Assembly: GCA_949293815.1 (NCBI GenBank)
Contig: CASFEZ010000008.1
Location: 1-64,000 of the forward strand
Reading direction: 5' to 3'
Source of the DNA: an uncultured Eubacteriales bacterium
GTDB lineage: Bacteria > Bacillota > Clostridia > Oscillospirales > Acutalibacteraceae
Length of the DNA stretch: 64,000 bases
Positions 7,860 through 15,661 of this stretch are shown one piece after another. Within the stretch, counting starts at the first letter, position 1, and the number at the start of each line of letters is the position of its first letter. The position numbers were made by a program, and so were the translations under genes. Below the pieces are notes generated by a model. That model had not been told where the DNA came from. It ran no database searches and worked only from the letters and a program-made list of their open reading frames with translations.

Positions 7860-8888
7860 CTATACTATATCACAGGATTTTCCGGTTGTCAAGAGGTTTT
7901 TTATAAAAATTTTTAAGTTTTTCGGTTTTTTGTGTATTCTTTTTACAAAGGTGATTTCCTGACGCTGTTTCCCCCGCAAAACCATTCCTTTTAAGATAAA
8001 CAATCCATGCGCATCGTCTGAAAGACCCGGTTTTGCCAGGCAAACCGGCTGCGGCTCTTCTCCGCCGAAACAAACAGCCGTCGGACCGTCTGCTCCGCCG
8101 ATAATCCCAATGCTCGCCGCTTCACTGCCGTCCGGCGAAAAATGCGCATCGCCATCAAAGGAAGACGCGCAGACGGCAGTTGTGTCAAACAGCGGCGATT
8201 CCTCCGGCCGCAGCGGCGGGTCAAATCGATAGGCGGCGCATTGCACCTGCGGGCACAGCGACATGCCGGTGCTTTCAGTTTGATAGTTTGACAGAATCAA
8301 TCGTTTTTCGGCTCTTTCCGGCGGATAGTAAAAAGAAGCCGCCTGTTCTTCGCCGGCGTTCAAAGAAATTTGCAGCTTCAGCGGCACGAACCGATCCGCT
8401 TCTTTCAGCTCGATTTTCAGCGACTGCAAGCCCTCGCCTTTCGGCAGCGGCAATTCGCAGCGGCGCAGCGAATAATGAGAAAAAGGCATATGACCGTACA
8501 GCCGCTCTGTTTCCCGGCGGCATGCGGCGGATTCTTCCGCCAAGCCTTCCGCACAGGCAATGGCGGCGGGCAGAATGCCTTTTTCTTCGCTTCGCCAGCC
8601 GGGGGACAGCTTTCCGTTCACAGCGCGGATTTGCAGTTCCAGCCGGTGATACGGGTTCTCGCTCTCGGTCAATTCATAATCGGCACATTCGTCTTTCATA
8701 TATTTTTTACAAAAAGCCAAAGCCTGGTACGGATGCACCTGCCCAATCAAATCGAATATGATTTTATCTTTATATTCCCAAACACAGGGCAGCAGGTACC
8801 GCACGCCTGCCAAATGGCCGCAGGCATTCCATTCGTGTCTTTTTACCGGTTTTTCGCCTTCGGGCGAGGATGCGTACCGCAAAAACAT
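7860..8888 (-). CDS. Unrecognised protein with orphan IGIIGGADGPTA motif
   Basis: 342 residues, no family recognised, no signal peptide, no membrane helix in the body. The N-terminal half is acidic/aromatic with a conserved look (KRHEWNACGHLAGVRYLLP). Around residue 258-275 is SIGIIGGADGPTAVCFGG, matching the glycine-rich signature of the membrane beta subunit of Na+-pumping decarboxylases (OadB/GcdB), which this protein otherwise does not resemble. The last ~30 residues are Lys/Ile-rich and overlap the noncoding-RNA promoter. ATG 8888 is chosen because GGAG lies 9 nt upstream and the promoter at 8912-8939 leaves no leader for the ATGs at 8903/8897. Confidence 0.7.
   Translation of the reverse strand: MFLRYASSPEGEKPVKRHEWNACGHLAGVRYLLPCVWEYKDKIIFDLIGQVHPYQALAFCKKYMKDECADYELTESENPYHRLELQIRAVNGKLSPGWRSEEKGILPAAIACAEGLAEESAACRRETERLYGHMPFSHYSLRRCELPLPKGEGLQSLKIELKEADRFVPLKLQISLNAGEEQAASFYYPPERAEKRLILSNYQTESTGMSLCPQVQCAAYRFDPPLRPEESPLFDTTAVCASSFDGDAHFSPDGSEAASIGIIGGADGPTAVCFGGEEPQPVCLAKPGLSDDAHGLFILKGMVLRGKQRQEITFVKRIHKKPKNLKIFIKNLLTTGKSCDIV
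7864..7892 (-). promoter_or_regulatory. Strong sigma-A promoter driving the candidate long RNA
   Basis: TTGACA (7887-7892), 17 bp, TATAGT (7864-7869) on the minus strand: a perfect -35, optimal spacing and a 5/6 -10. It lies in the 3' end of the upstream coding region and points into ~1 kb without genes. Confidence 0.85.
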
Positions 8889-8911
8889 GACTCCCATCTC
8901 CATTCACTGTT

Positions 8912-8939
8912 ATTATAGCATGCGTCAAACGCTTGTCAA
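8912..8939 (-). promoter_or_regulatory. Consensus sigma-A promoter of the orphan-motif gene
   Basis: TTGACA (8934-8939), 16 bp, TATAAT (8912-8917) on the minus strand, both boxes perfect. The spacer contains the small palindrome GCGTTTGACGC, a possible operator. Confidence 0.8.
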
Positions 8940-9028
8940 TATTCCCTCATACAGCGTAAAAGGCGGTCTTGGCATATATAACCGACAGCCGGAAAACAAA
9001 AAAATCGCGGCGACAAAAGAAAAAACTA

Positions 9029-9057
9029 TTGAAAAAATTTTTTCTTTGTGTTACACT
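9029..9057 (+). promoter_or_regulatory. Promoter of the pheST T-box transcript
   Basis: TTGAAA (9029-9034), 17 bp, TACACT (9052-9057); predicted start ~9064, immediately before the T-box RNA. Confidence 0.7.
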
Positions 9058-9063
9058 AACATC

Positions 9064-9362
9064 TAATGAAACGCTGTGAACGGGGAAGTAGCCCGCTGAG
9101 CCCGCCTATACAGAGAGCGCTTATGGCTGAGAGAGCGCAGGCGGCGGCGTGTGTGAAGTTCCCCCGGGAGCGGTTTTGCCGAACCTTTTTATTTGCTGCT
9201 GTCAGGCGCTGCATCTGCCGCAAAAATAAAAAGCTGTAAGCAAAAACGGAATGACCGCCGTTATCCGGTCCAATGAGTGTTTGCTCTGTGCAAAAATTAG
9301 GGTGGTACCGCGGAATTTTTTTCGTCCCTTGTCTTTTTCGGACAAGGGCGTTTTCTTTTGTC
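9064..9362 (+). promoter_or_regulatory. T-box riboswitch (phenylalanine) of pheST
   Basis: Leader RNA that senses uncharged tRNA-Phe. Seen: the long first stem with AGAGAGCGC elements (9128-9140), a TTC specifier triplet at 9159-9161 in GTGAAGTTCCC, the T-box antiterminator AGGGTGGTACCGCGG (9299-9313) whose TGG pairs with the tRNA CCA end, and a terminator CCCTTGTC/GACAAGGG (9326-9348) followed by TTTTCTTTT. The TTC specifier agrees with the downstream phenylalanyl-tRNA synthetase genes. Confidence 0.95.
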
Positions 9363-9402
9363 CGAAAACACAGAAACACAACCAATTTACGGAGGAATGA
9401 AC

Positions 9403-10422
9403 ATGAGAGAAAAGCTGGAAGAAATTAAAAGCGCCGCCTCCCGTCTGATTGAGGAAGCCGACGCGCCCGCCGCGCTGGAAGAGCTGCGCGTAAAATTTCT
9501 CGGCAAAAAAGGCGAATTGACATCCATCTTAAAAATGATGGGCAAGCTCTCCGCCGAAGAGCGCCCCGCCATGGGGCAGCTCGCCAACACCGTTCGCGCG
9601 GAAATCGAAAAGCGCATCGATGAAAAATCCGCCGAGCTGAAAGCAAAAGAAAAAGAAATTCGTCTTCGGGCGGAAACGCTGGATATTACCGCGCCGGGCA
9701 AGCCGGTCGCCATTGGTCACAAGCACCCGCTTTCCATTGTATTGGATGAGGTAAAGGAAATATTCCTGGGCATGGGCTTCCAAATTGCGGACGGTCCGGA
9801 AGTCGAATACGATTACTACAACTTTGAAGCGCTGAATATTCCGAAAGGGCATCCGGCCAGAGATACCCAGGATACCTTTTATATCACCGACAATATCCTG
9901 CTGCGCACCCAGACCAGCCCGGTACAGGTACGCGTGATGGAGCAGCAGAAACCGCCGATTCGCGTTATCGCCCCCGGTCGTGTATACCGTTCCGACGCGG
10001 TGGACGCCACCCACTCCCCGATTTTCCACCAGATTGAGGGACTTGTGGTGGACAAAGGCATTACCATGTCCGACCTGAAAGGCAACCTGCTGGCGCTTGC
10101 CAAGCGGCTGTACGGCGAGCAGACGCGCATCCGCCTGCGCCCGCACCACTTCCCCTTTACCGAGCCATCCTGTGAAATCGATGTTTCCTGCTTCCGCTGC
10201 GGCGGCAAGGGCTGCCCCATGTGCAAGGGCGAGGGCTGGATTGAAATTCTCGGCGCGGGCATGGTGCACCCGAAGGTTTTGCAGAACGGCGGTATCGACC
10301 CGGATGTTTACAGCGGTTACGCTTTCGGCATCGGGCTGGAGCGCCTTGTCATGTTCCGCTTTAATATTGACGATATGCGCTTGCTTTACGACAACGATAT
10401 GCGCTTTCTAGAGCAGTTTTAA
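9403..10422 (+). CDS. pheS: Phenylalanyl-tRNA synthetase alpha subunit
   Basis: 339 residues, the usual bacterial PheS length. An N-terminal coiled-coil arm (about 1-85) is followed by the class II catalytic core: motif 2 region [20 protein letters not shown] and motif 3 [16 protein letters not shown] near the C terminus. It makes Phe-tRNA with PheT as an alpha2beta2 tetramer. The start [10 protein letters not shown] follows GGAGG with 7-nt spacing; the earlier in-frame ATG is too close to it. A CXXC-X6-CXXC-like cluster ([12 protein letters not shown]) sits in the core. Confidence 0.98.
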   Translation: MREKLEEIKSAASRLIEEADAPAALEELRVKFLGKKGELTSILKMMGKLSAEERPAMGQLANTVRAEIEKRIDEKSAELKAKEKEIRLRAETLDITAPGKPVAIGHKHPLSIVLDEVKEIFLGMGFQIADGPEVEYDYYNFEALNIPKGHPARDTQDTFYITDNILLRTQTSPVQVRVMEQQKPPIRVIAPGRVYRSDAVDATHSPIFHQIEGLVVDKGITMSDLKGNLLALAKRLYGEQTRIRLRPHHFPFTEPSCEIDVSCFRCGGKGCPMCKGEGWIEILGAGMVHPKVLQNGGIDPDVYSGYAFGIGLERLVMFRFNIDDMRLLYDNDMRFLEQF

Positions 10423-10434
10423 GGAGGGAAAAAG

Positions 10435-12813
10435 ATGAATTTATCCAAAAGATGGCTTCTTGATTATGTAGACCTTTCCGTCAGCGACAAAACCTTTGCC
10501 GATGAAATGACCATGAGCGGTTCCAAGGTGGAGGGCTACCATCAGGAGGGCGAAGAATTAAAAAATATTGCAGTCGGTCAGATCCTCTCTTTAGAGCGTC
10601 ACCCGGACTCTGACCATATGTGGATTTGCATGGTCGATGCAGGCGGCAGCGCACCGCTGCAAATTGTCACCGGCGCGCAGAACTTAAAGACAGGCGACTA
10701 TGTGCCCGTAGCCCTCGACGATTCCCATATCGCGGGCGGCAGGCATATTGTAAAGGGCAAGCTGCGCGGCGTGGAGAGCAACGGTATGCTCTGTTCCCTT
10801 GCGGAGCTGGGGCTGACGGTACACGATTTTCCCTATGCCATTGAGGACGGCATTTTTGTTTTGGGCGACGACTGCGAAAAAGTACCGGGGATGGATATCC
10901 ACAAGGCGATTGGGCTTGACGATATTGTGACCGAATTTGAAATCACCTCCAACCGTCCGGACTGCCTTTCGGTTACCGGACTTGCCAGAGAGGCGGCGGC
11001 AACCTTTGATGTTGCCATGAAGCTGCCGTCCCCGACCGTCAAATGCGAGGGCGGCGAGGATGTCAATAACTATTTGAAAGTGCGCATTGATTCGCCGGAC
11101 ACCTGCTACCGTTATGACGGCGCAGTCGTGAAAGATATTAAAATAGAGCCCTCCCCCCGCTGGCTGCGCGAGCGGCTGCGCGCTTCGGGCGTGCGCCCCA
11201 TCAACAATATTGTTGACATTACCAACTTTGTTATGCTGGAATACGGTCAGCCCATGCACGCCTTTGATTTGCGCTACTTGAAGGGCAATCAGGTCATTGT
11301 GCGCAAAGCCAAAAACGGCGAGCAGATTACCACCCTGGACGGCACCGAGCACACCTTAACCGAAGATATGATGGTCATTGCCGACGCCGAGGCGCCGGTG
11401 GCCGTAGCAGGCGTAATGGGCGGCGAATACAGCGGTATTATGGACGATACGACCACGATTGTATTTGAGTCTGCCTGTTTCAACGGATTCAGCGTCCGCT
11501 CCACTGCCAAAAAGCTGGGGCTGCGCACCGAGGCGTCCTCCCGCTACGAAAAAGAACTGGATCCCGAGGGCTGCCATATTTCGCTGCTGCGCGCGTTGGA
11601 ACTGGTTGAGCTTTTGGGCGCGGGCAAGGTGATAAACGGCACGGTGGATGTATTCCCCAGTCCGAAGAACCGCCCCGTGATTCCCTTTGACCCGCAGTGG
11701 GTCAACAACTTTATCGGCATTTCTGTCAGCGCCGAGGAGCAGAAGAAGATTTTGGAAAAGCTCGGCTTTACCATTGACGAGGCGGGCATTCACACCCCCT
11801 ATTACCGGGTGGATATTGAGCACAAAGCGGATATTTCCGAGGAAATCGCCCGGTTCTACGGCTATGAAAAAATTGAGGATCGCGCGCTTACCGGCGAAGC
11901 GGCGGGCTTTTTGACCGATAAACAGAGCTTTGAAAAGAAAATGAGCGAAAGCCTTTTGGCGATGGGGCTTTCCGAAATCGCCACCTTTTCGTTCATCAGC
12001 CCGAAGGCCTATGACAAAATCCGCCTGCCCGAGGACAAACGCAGGAGCGTGGTCATCACAAATCCCCTGGGCGAGGATACCGGCGTGATGCGCTGCACCA
12101 TTCTGCCCTCGATGATGGACATTCTCTCCCGCAACTATAACTACCGCAACCTGAGCGCCTCCCTGTTTGAAATTGCCCGGGAGTATATCCCCACCGAGCC
12201 GGACAAGCTGCCGGATGAAAACAATAAAATTGCCATTGGCATGTACGGCGCCGGCGCGGACTACTACGCCCTGAAGGGCATTGTGGAAAAGCTGATGGAA
12301 ATTGCCGGTATTTGCGGCTATGATATTGCCGCTGTAACAGACGACCCGTCCTTCCATCCCGGACGCACGGCTGAACTGACCCTGGACGGCAAGCGTTTGG
12401 CGATTCTCGGCGAGATTCATCCGGATGTAACGGAAAACTACGGCATGAAATGCAAGACTTATGTGGCGATTCTGGATTTCGATTATATGTGCCGGGTGAA
12501 AAACATGGTTCGCGTTTACCATGCGCTGCCGAAATTCCCCGCTACCACCCGGGATTTGGCCGTGGTTTGCGACCGTGCCACGCCGGTGCTGACATTGGAA
12601 AAAGCCATTAAAAACGCCATCGGCAAAACGCTGGAAAAGGTCGAGCTGTTCGATGTTTACACCGGTGAGCAGATAGCCGCCGACAAAAAGAGCGTGGCGT
12701 TTAATATCCGCCTGCGCTCCGCCGAAAAGACCCTGACCGACGAGGAAGCGGATACCGCCATGCAAAAAGCGATGCAAGCGCTGTCCGAGCTGGGCGCTTC
12801 CCTGCGCAGCTGA
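10435..12813 (+). CDS. pheT: Phenylalanyl-tRNA synthetase beta subunit
   Basis: 792 residues, full length. Order: N-terminal region, EMAP-type tRNA-binding domain (about 40-155; AVGQILSLERHPDSDHM), B3/B4 editing domain (GMLCSLAELGL through RTEASSRYEKELDPEG), B5 domain (about 400-475), catalytic-like core and C-terminal FDX-ACB anticodon-binding domain (HALPKFPATTRDLAVVCD onward). It starts 12 bp after pheS with its own AAGGAGG site and shares the T-box transcript. Confidence 0.98.
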   Translation: MNLSKRWLLDYVDLSVSDKTFADEMTMSGSKVEGYHQEGEELKNIAVGQILSLERHPDSDHMWICMVDAGGSAPLQIVTGAQNLKTGDYVPVALDDSHIAGGRHIVKGKLRGVESNGMLCSLAELGLTVHDFPYAIEDGIFVLGDDCEKVPGMDIHKAIGLDDIVTEFEITSNRPDCLSVTGLAREAAATFDVAMKLPSPTVKCEGGEDVNNYLKVRIDSPDTCYRYDGAVVKDIKIEPSPRWLRERLRASGVRPINNIVDITNFVMLEYGQPMHAFDLRYLKGNQVIVRKAKNGEQITTLDGTEHTLTEDMMVIADAEAPVAVAGVMGGEYSGIMDDTTTIVFESACFNGFSVRSTAKKLGLRTEASSRYEKELDPEGCHISLLRALELVELLGAGKVINGTVDVFPSPKNRPVIPFDPQWVNNFIGISVSAEEQKKILEKLGFTIDEAGIHTPYYRVDIEHKADISEEIARFYGYEKIEDRALTGEAAGFLTDKQSFEKKMSESLLAMGLSEIATFSFISPKAYDKIRLPEDKRRSVVITNPLGEDTGVMRCTILPSMMDILSRNYNYRNLSASLFEIAREYIPTEPDKLPDENNKIAIGMYGAGADYYALKGIVEKLMEIAGICGYDIAAVTDDPSFHPGRTAELTLDGKRLAILGEIHPDVTENYGMKCKTYVAILDFDYMCRVKNMVRVYHALPKFPATTRDLAVVCDRATPVLTLEKAIKNAIGKTLEKVELFDVYTGEQIAADKKSVAFNIRLRSAEKTLTDEEADTAMQKAMQALSELGASLRS

Positions 12814-12842
12814 ACCGCTTTTTCTTACACCCTGTCATACAA

Positions 12843-12883
12843 AAGAGAGAAGTCCGATATGGTTTCGGCTTCTCTCTTTTTTT
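12843..12883. terminator. Bidirectional terminator between pheT and the LysR gene
   Basis: AGAGAGAAG pairs with CTTCTCTCT and is followed by TTTTTTT on the plus strand; A-rich sequence on the other side lets it also serve the convergent LysR gene. Confidence 0.85.
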
Positions 12884-13739
12884 ATAGAGAATGGTTTTTC
12901 AAATATTGCGACAGAAAGGCGCGCATGGTTTTATCCTGCGAAAGGCAGCAGCAGTGGTAAGTAACATGAACCTCAGTATCCGAAATAGGGATATAAACGC
13001 GGTTCGGCTGCGTCCCCTCGCGGCGCATGGCCCAGTCGCTGGCAAAGTACGGCAGAACGGACGCTTGAACCAGCGCATGAAAATCCCGTTCATTCTGCAC
13101 AATAAAATGCGCATCCGGCATTTTATCATCTTTGCTTATGATATGCTCCCAAAAGCCCAATCGATTGCGCAATAACATCGTCTCCCCATTCATATCGTGC
13201 AAACAAAGGCTTTTGCGGTCGGATAGCGGATGGGAGGGCGGCAGCGAGAAAAACAGCTGCTCCCGGGCATATTCCACACAGTGCACATGCTCCCGCTGAA
13301 ATGGATAGGGCAAAATAATCAGCTGGTACTCTCCCGCAAGCAGTCCCTGCTCCAGCAGATTACAATCGCGAATTTCAGAAGAAATGGTCATATCCGCATA
13401 CCGATTCGACAGCGCCGGGCTGATTTCCCACAGCGGTGCGGGCGCGCAGGAGCCCACGCAAATGGTATGCAGCCGCCGCTCCTGCTCACGCAGAGCCGCC
13501 GCCATCTTTGCCGCCTCGTCCATGATTCTCCGGGCGTATTCCACCGCGAGTTCACCGTTTTTGTTTAATTCAATCCGATTCTTCCGGCGGACAAACAACG
13601 GCACCTGAACTTCCCTTTCCAGCCGCTGCATCGACCGGCTGAGCGCCGGCTGCGACAGATGCAGCTGCTCTGCCGCGCCGGACAGCGTTCCGCACCCGAC
13701 CACAACCAGCAGCTGCTGCAATTGGTATAACTCAAACAT
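12882..13739 (-). CDS. LysR-family transcriptional regulator
   Basis: 285 residues. N-terminal winged HTH (about 1-60; GTLSGAAEQLHLSQPALSRS) followed by a short type 2 periplasmic-binding-like effector domain. The start MFELYQLQQLL at 13739 has GGAGGTGG upstream; the ORF could extend to 13919 but that would cross the promoter region. It is divergent from the aldo/keto reductase gene, the standard LysR arrangement, so it probably controls that gene and itself. Effector unknown. Confidence 0.9.
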   Translation of the reverse strand: MFELYQLQQLLVVVGCGTLSGAAEQLHLSQPALSRSMQRLEREVQVPLFVRRKNRIELNKNGELAVEYARRIMDEAAKMAAALREQERRLHTICVGSCAPAPLWEISPALSNRYADMTISSEIRDCNLLEQGLLAGEYQLIILPYPFQREHVHCVEYAREQLFFSLPPSHPLSDRKSLCLHDMNGETMLLRNRLGFWEHIISKDDKMPDAHFIVQNERDFHALVQASVLPYFASDWAMRREGTQPNRVYIPISDTEVHVTYHCCCLSQDKTMRAFLSQYLKNHSL

Positions 13740-13757
13740 AAAGCCACCTCCGGTTTG

Positions 13758-13786
13758 ATTATACAGCCTGCCGATGGTTTTTGCAA
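13758..13786 (-). promoter_or_regulatory. Promoter of the LysR gene
   Basis: TTGCAA (13781-13786), 17 bp, TATAAT (13758-13763) on the minus strand. The -35 abuts the candidate LysR operator. Confidence 0.65.
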
Positions 13787-13811
13787 GTATAGTATGCAAA
13801 TAAGTTATACT
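13786..13811. promoter_or_regulatory. Candidate LysR operator
   Basis: AGTATA (13786-13791) and TATACT (13806-13811) form an inverted repeat with a 14-bp centre in the divergent intergenic region. It overlaps the LysR -35 box and lies ~40-65 bp upstream of the reductase -10 (TATAAT, 13852-13857), which lacks a good -35, as expected for an activated promoter. Confidence 0.5.
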
Positions 13812-13923
13812 GCTCTGCGCAATCGGCACTGTACTTTTGTGCTTTGTTTGGTATAATAAAGGTGTAAAACGATATTGTCCATTGCTGCACGGGCAAAAAA
13901 CGAATAAACAGGAGGTCATTTTT

Positions 13924-14793
13924 ATGATGGAAACCGTTAAATTAAATCAAGGTTCCGAAATGCCGCTGGAGGGCTTTGGCGTGTTCCAGATTCCGGACGC
14001 CGCACAATGCGAGCAGGTGACCTATGAAGCCATTCAGACCGGCTACCGGCTGATTGATACGGCGGCAGCTTATATGAATGAGGAAGCCGTCGGCAAAGCG
14101 GTGGCGCGTGCCATTGCCGATGGCATTACCACCCGAGACGAACTGTTCATCACCACCAAAGTCTGGGTGCAGGATATGAAAACCGAGGAAACCGCCTATG
14201 CGGCCGTAAAAGCCTCCCTGCAAAAGCTCGGCATGGAGTATGCGGATTTGATTTTGCTGCACCAGCCCATGGGTGACTATTTCGCCGCGTACCGCGGCAT
14301 TGAAAAAGCCTACCGTGATGGTTTGACAAAAGCCATCGGCGTGGCGAATTTTTACCCGGGGAACCTGACGAACCTGTGCGAGAATGTGGAGATTATTCCC
14401 GCCGTCAATCAGGTGGAGCTGCACCCGTTCTTTACCCAGCAGGCAGCCATTGACAATATGAAAGCCTACGGCATTGTGCCCCAGGCGTGGGGACCGCTGG
14501 CTGAGGGCAAGCACGGCATTTTCACCGACCCGGTACTGACCGAAATCGGCAAGAAATACGGCAAAACCGCCGCCCAGGTCGCCCTCAAATGGAATGCCCA
14601 GCGCGGCGTTTCCATCATCCCGAAATCGGTGCATGTGGAAAGAATGCAGCAAAACATCGACATTTGGGACTTTGCGTTGACCGACGACGAAATGGCGCAG
14701 ATTGCCGCAAAAGACCTGGGGCACAGCGAAATCGTTGACCACGACAGCCCCGCCTTTGTCAAAATGGTTTGCGGGATGAAGGTACACGAATAA
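13924..14793 (+). CDS. Aldo/keto reductase
   Basis: 289-residue NADPH-dependent AKR TIM barrel, closest in layout to the AKR5 (2,5-diketo-D-gluconate reductase) type. Tetrad visible: Asp and Tyr in LIDTAAAYMNE, Lys in ITTKVW, His in LLHQPMGD. The C-terminal cofactor loop is IPKSVHVERMQQN. ATG 13924 follows AGGAGG with 8-nt spacing. The natural substrate cannot be inferred. Confidence 0.92.
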   Translation: MMETVKLNQGSEMPLEGFGVFQIPDAAQCEQVTYEAIQTGYRLIDTAAAYMNEEAVGKAVARAIADGITTRDELFITTKVWVQDMKTEETAYAAVKASLQKLGMEYADLILLHQPMGDYFAAYRGIEKAYRDGLTKAIGVANFYPGNLTNLCENVEIIPAVNQVELHPFFTQQAAIDNMKAYGIVPQAWGPLAEGKHGIFTDPVLTEIGKKYGKTAAQVALKWNAQRGVSIIPKSVHVERMQQNIDIWDFALTDDEMAQIAAKDLGHSEIVDHDSPAFVKMVCGMKVHE

Positions 14794-14849
14794 AATATAA
14801 CAGAACGCTTTGATTCCAACAGATCAAGGCACAGCACACCACCCACACC

Positions 14850-14902
14850 AAAAACCCCACGCCGGAAACGATTTGTTCTCGGATGTGGGGTTTCTATTTT
14901 TC
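14850..14902 (+). terminator. Terminator after the aldo/keto reductase gene
   Basis: AAACCCCAC (14852-14860) pairs with GTGGGGTTT (14885-14893), followed by a T-rich stretch. Confidence 0.75.
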
Positions 14903-14996
14903 TCAGATGGTCTATTGCTTTTTTAGACTGCCAATAGAGCCGTCCGTATCTATACTAATGATATATATCAGCAGTTGTTTTAGCGTGGGTGATTTT

Positions 14997-15188
14997 ATGA
15001 AGGTTAACCTGGTGCAGTACAATCAAATCATGGCGTTTCTTTGCACTGTTTTTATCATAACCTCTTCGAATAACAGGGAGAGTATTCCGCTACGAGTGTT
15101 TACCTTTCTCTGCGGTACGATGTTGGGGGGCGGGGTGATTGCGCAGGTCATCCGGCTGCGCCGGGAACGGCAGGAGGAAAGAGCGTAG
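14997..15188 (+). CDS. Small membrane protein, 63 residues
   Basis: Begins MKVNLVQYNQIMAF and has two hydrophobic segments (about 9-20 and 34-50), then a basic tail RLRRERQEERA. The ORF extends upstream to 14883, but the ATG at 14997 has a GTGGGTGA ribosome-like site and avoids the preceding terminator. First of three tiny, closely spaced membrane-protein ORFs. No family recognised. Confidence 0.45.
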   Translation: MKVNLVQYNQIMAFLCTVFIITSSNNRESIPLRVFTFLCGTMLGGGVIAQVIRLRRERQEERA

Positions 15189-15199
15189 GAAGCGAGCGT

Positions 15200-15358
15200 A
15201 TGAGTTCCAAAGATAATATGCCTCTCTGCCTTTTTGCCAGCCGCATCGTATTGAGCTTTTCCATGGACTTGACCGCAGCACGGGTGCTGTTTTTGCTCAG
15301 CGCCATGCAATACCTTGCCATTTTTCTTATACGCAGAAAAACGGCGCGGCGCCTGTAA
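15200..15358 (+). CDS. Small hydrophobic protein, 52 residues
   Basis: ATG 15200 is 12 bp after the previous stop, with AGGAAG upstream. The product begins MSSKDNMPLCLFASRIVLSF, has a hydrophobic segment around 28-45 and ends in basic RRKTARRL. No family recognised; supported only by spacing, ribosome site and membrane-like composition. Confidence 0.35.
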   Translation: MSSKDNMPLCLFASRIVLSFSMDLTAARVLFLLSAMQYLAIFLIRRKTARRL

Positions 15359-15403
15359 CCGTCACAGCCGTTTATCGCAATCAAAGTTTTGGGAAGGTTT
15401 TAA

Positions 15404-15544
15404 ATGGAAATTATTTCGTGGATTTTTTCTCCTATTCTCAGCATTACAGGCGTTGGCTTTATCCTGCTGGGATTCGTCCGACTGATTCATCTCATTATTC
15501 TTCTAAAAAAGGATAGTAAAGATCAGAACAAGAAAGACAAATAA
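15404..15544 (+). CDS. Small single-pass membrane protein, 46 residues
   Basis: Begins MEIISWIFSPILSITGVGFI: one long hydrophobic helix (about 3-34) followed by a charged tail ending KKDSKDQNKKDK. GGAAGG lies 8 nt before the ATG. The charged tail points to a membrane-anchored peptide rather than a random ORF. A strong terminator follows within 15 bp. Confidence 0.45.
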   Translation: MEIISWIFSPILSITGVGFILLGFVRLIHLIILLKKDSKDQNKKDK

Positions 15545-15556
15545 CCATGGCACAAG

Positions 15557-15604
15557 AACCCGCCCCTATGGACTGTTCATCCATAGGGGCGGGATTCTTT
15601 TTTG
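15557..15604 (+). terminator. Terminator after the small membrane-protein cluster
   Basis: CCCGCCCCTATGGA pairs with TCCATAGGGGCGGG (14 bp), followed by ATTCTTTTTT. The stem is symmetrical, so it may also stop transcripts from the ABC permease gene on the other strand. Confidence 0.9.
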
Positions 15605-15661
15605 CAGCTTTCAAGCGGTTAAAAACAGGTGATTTTTTGCTGTGGTAATCCCATATTCGGG

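Noticed and set aside
9061..9360. Minus-strand 109-codon ORF over the T-box
   Set aside because: The sequence is fully explained by the T-box RNA and its terminator.
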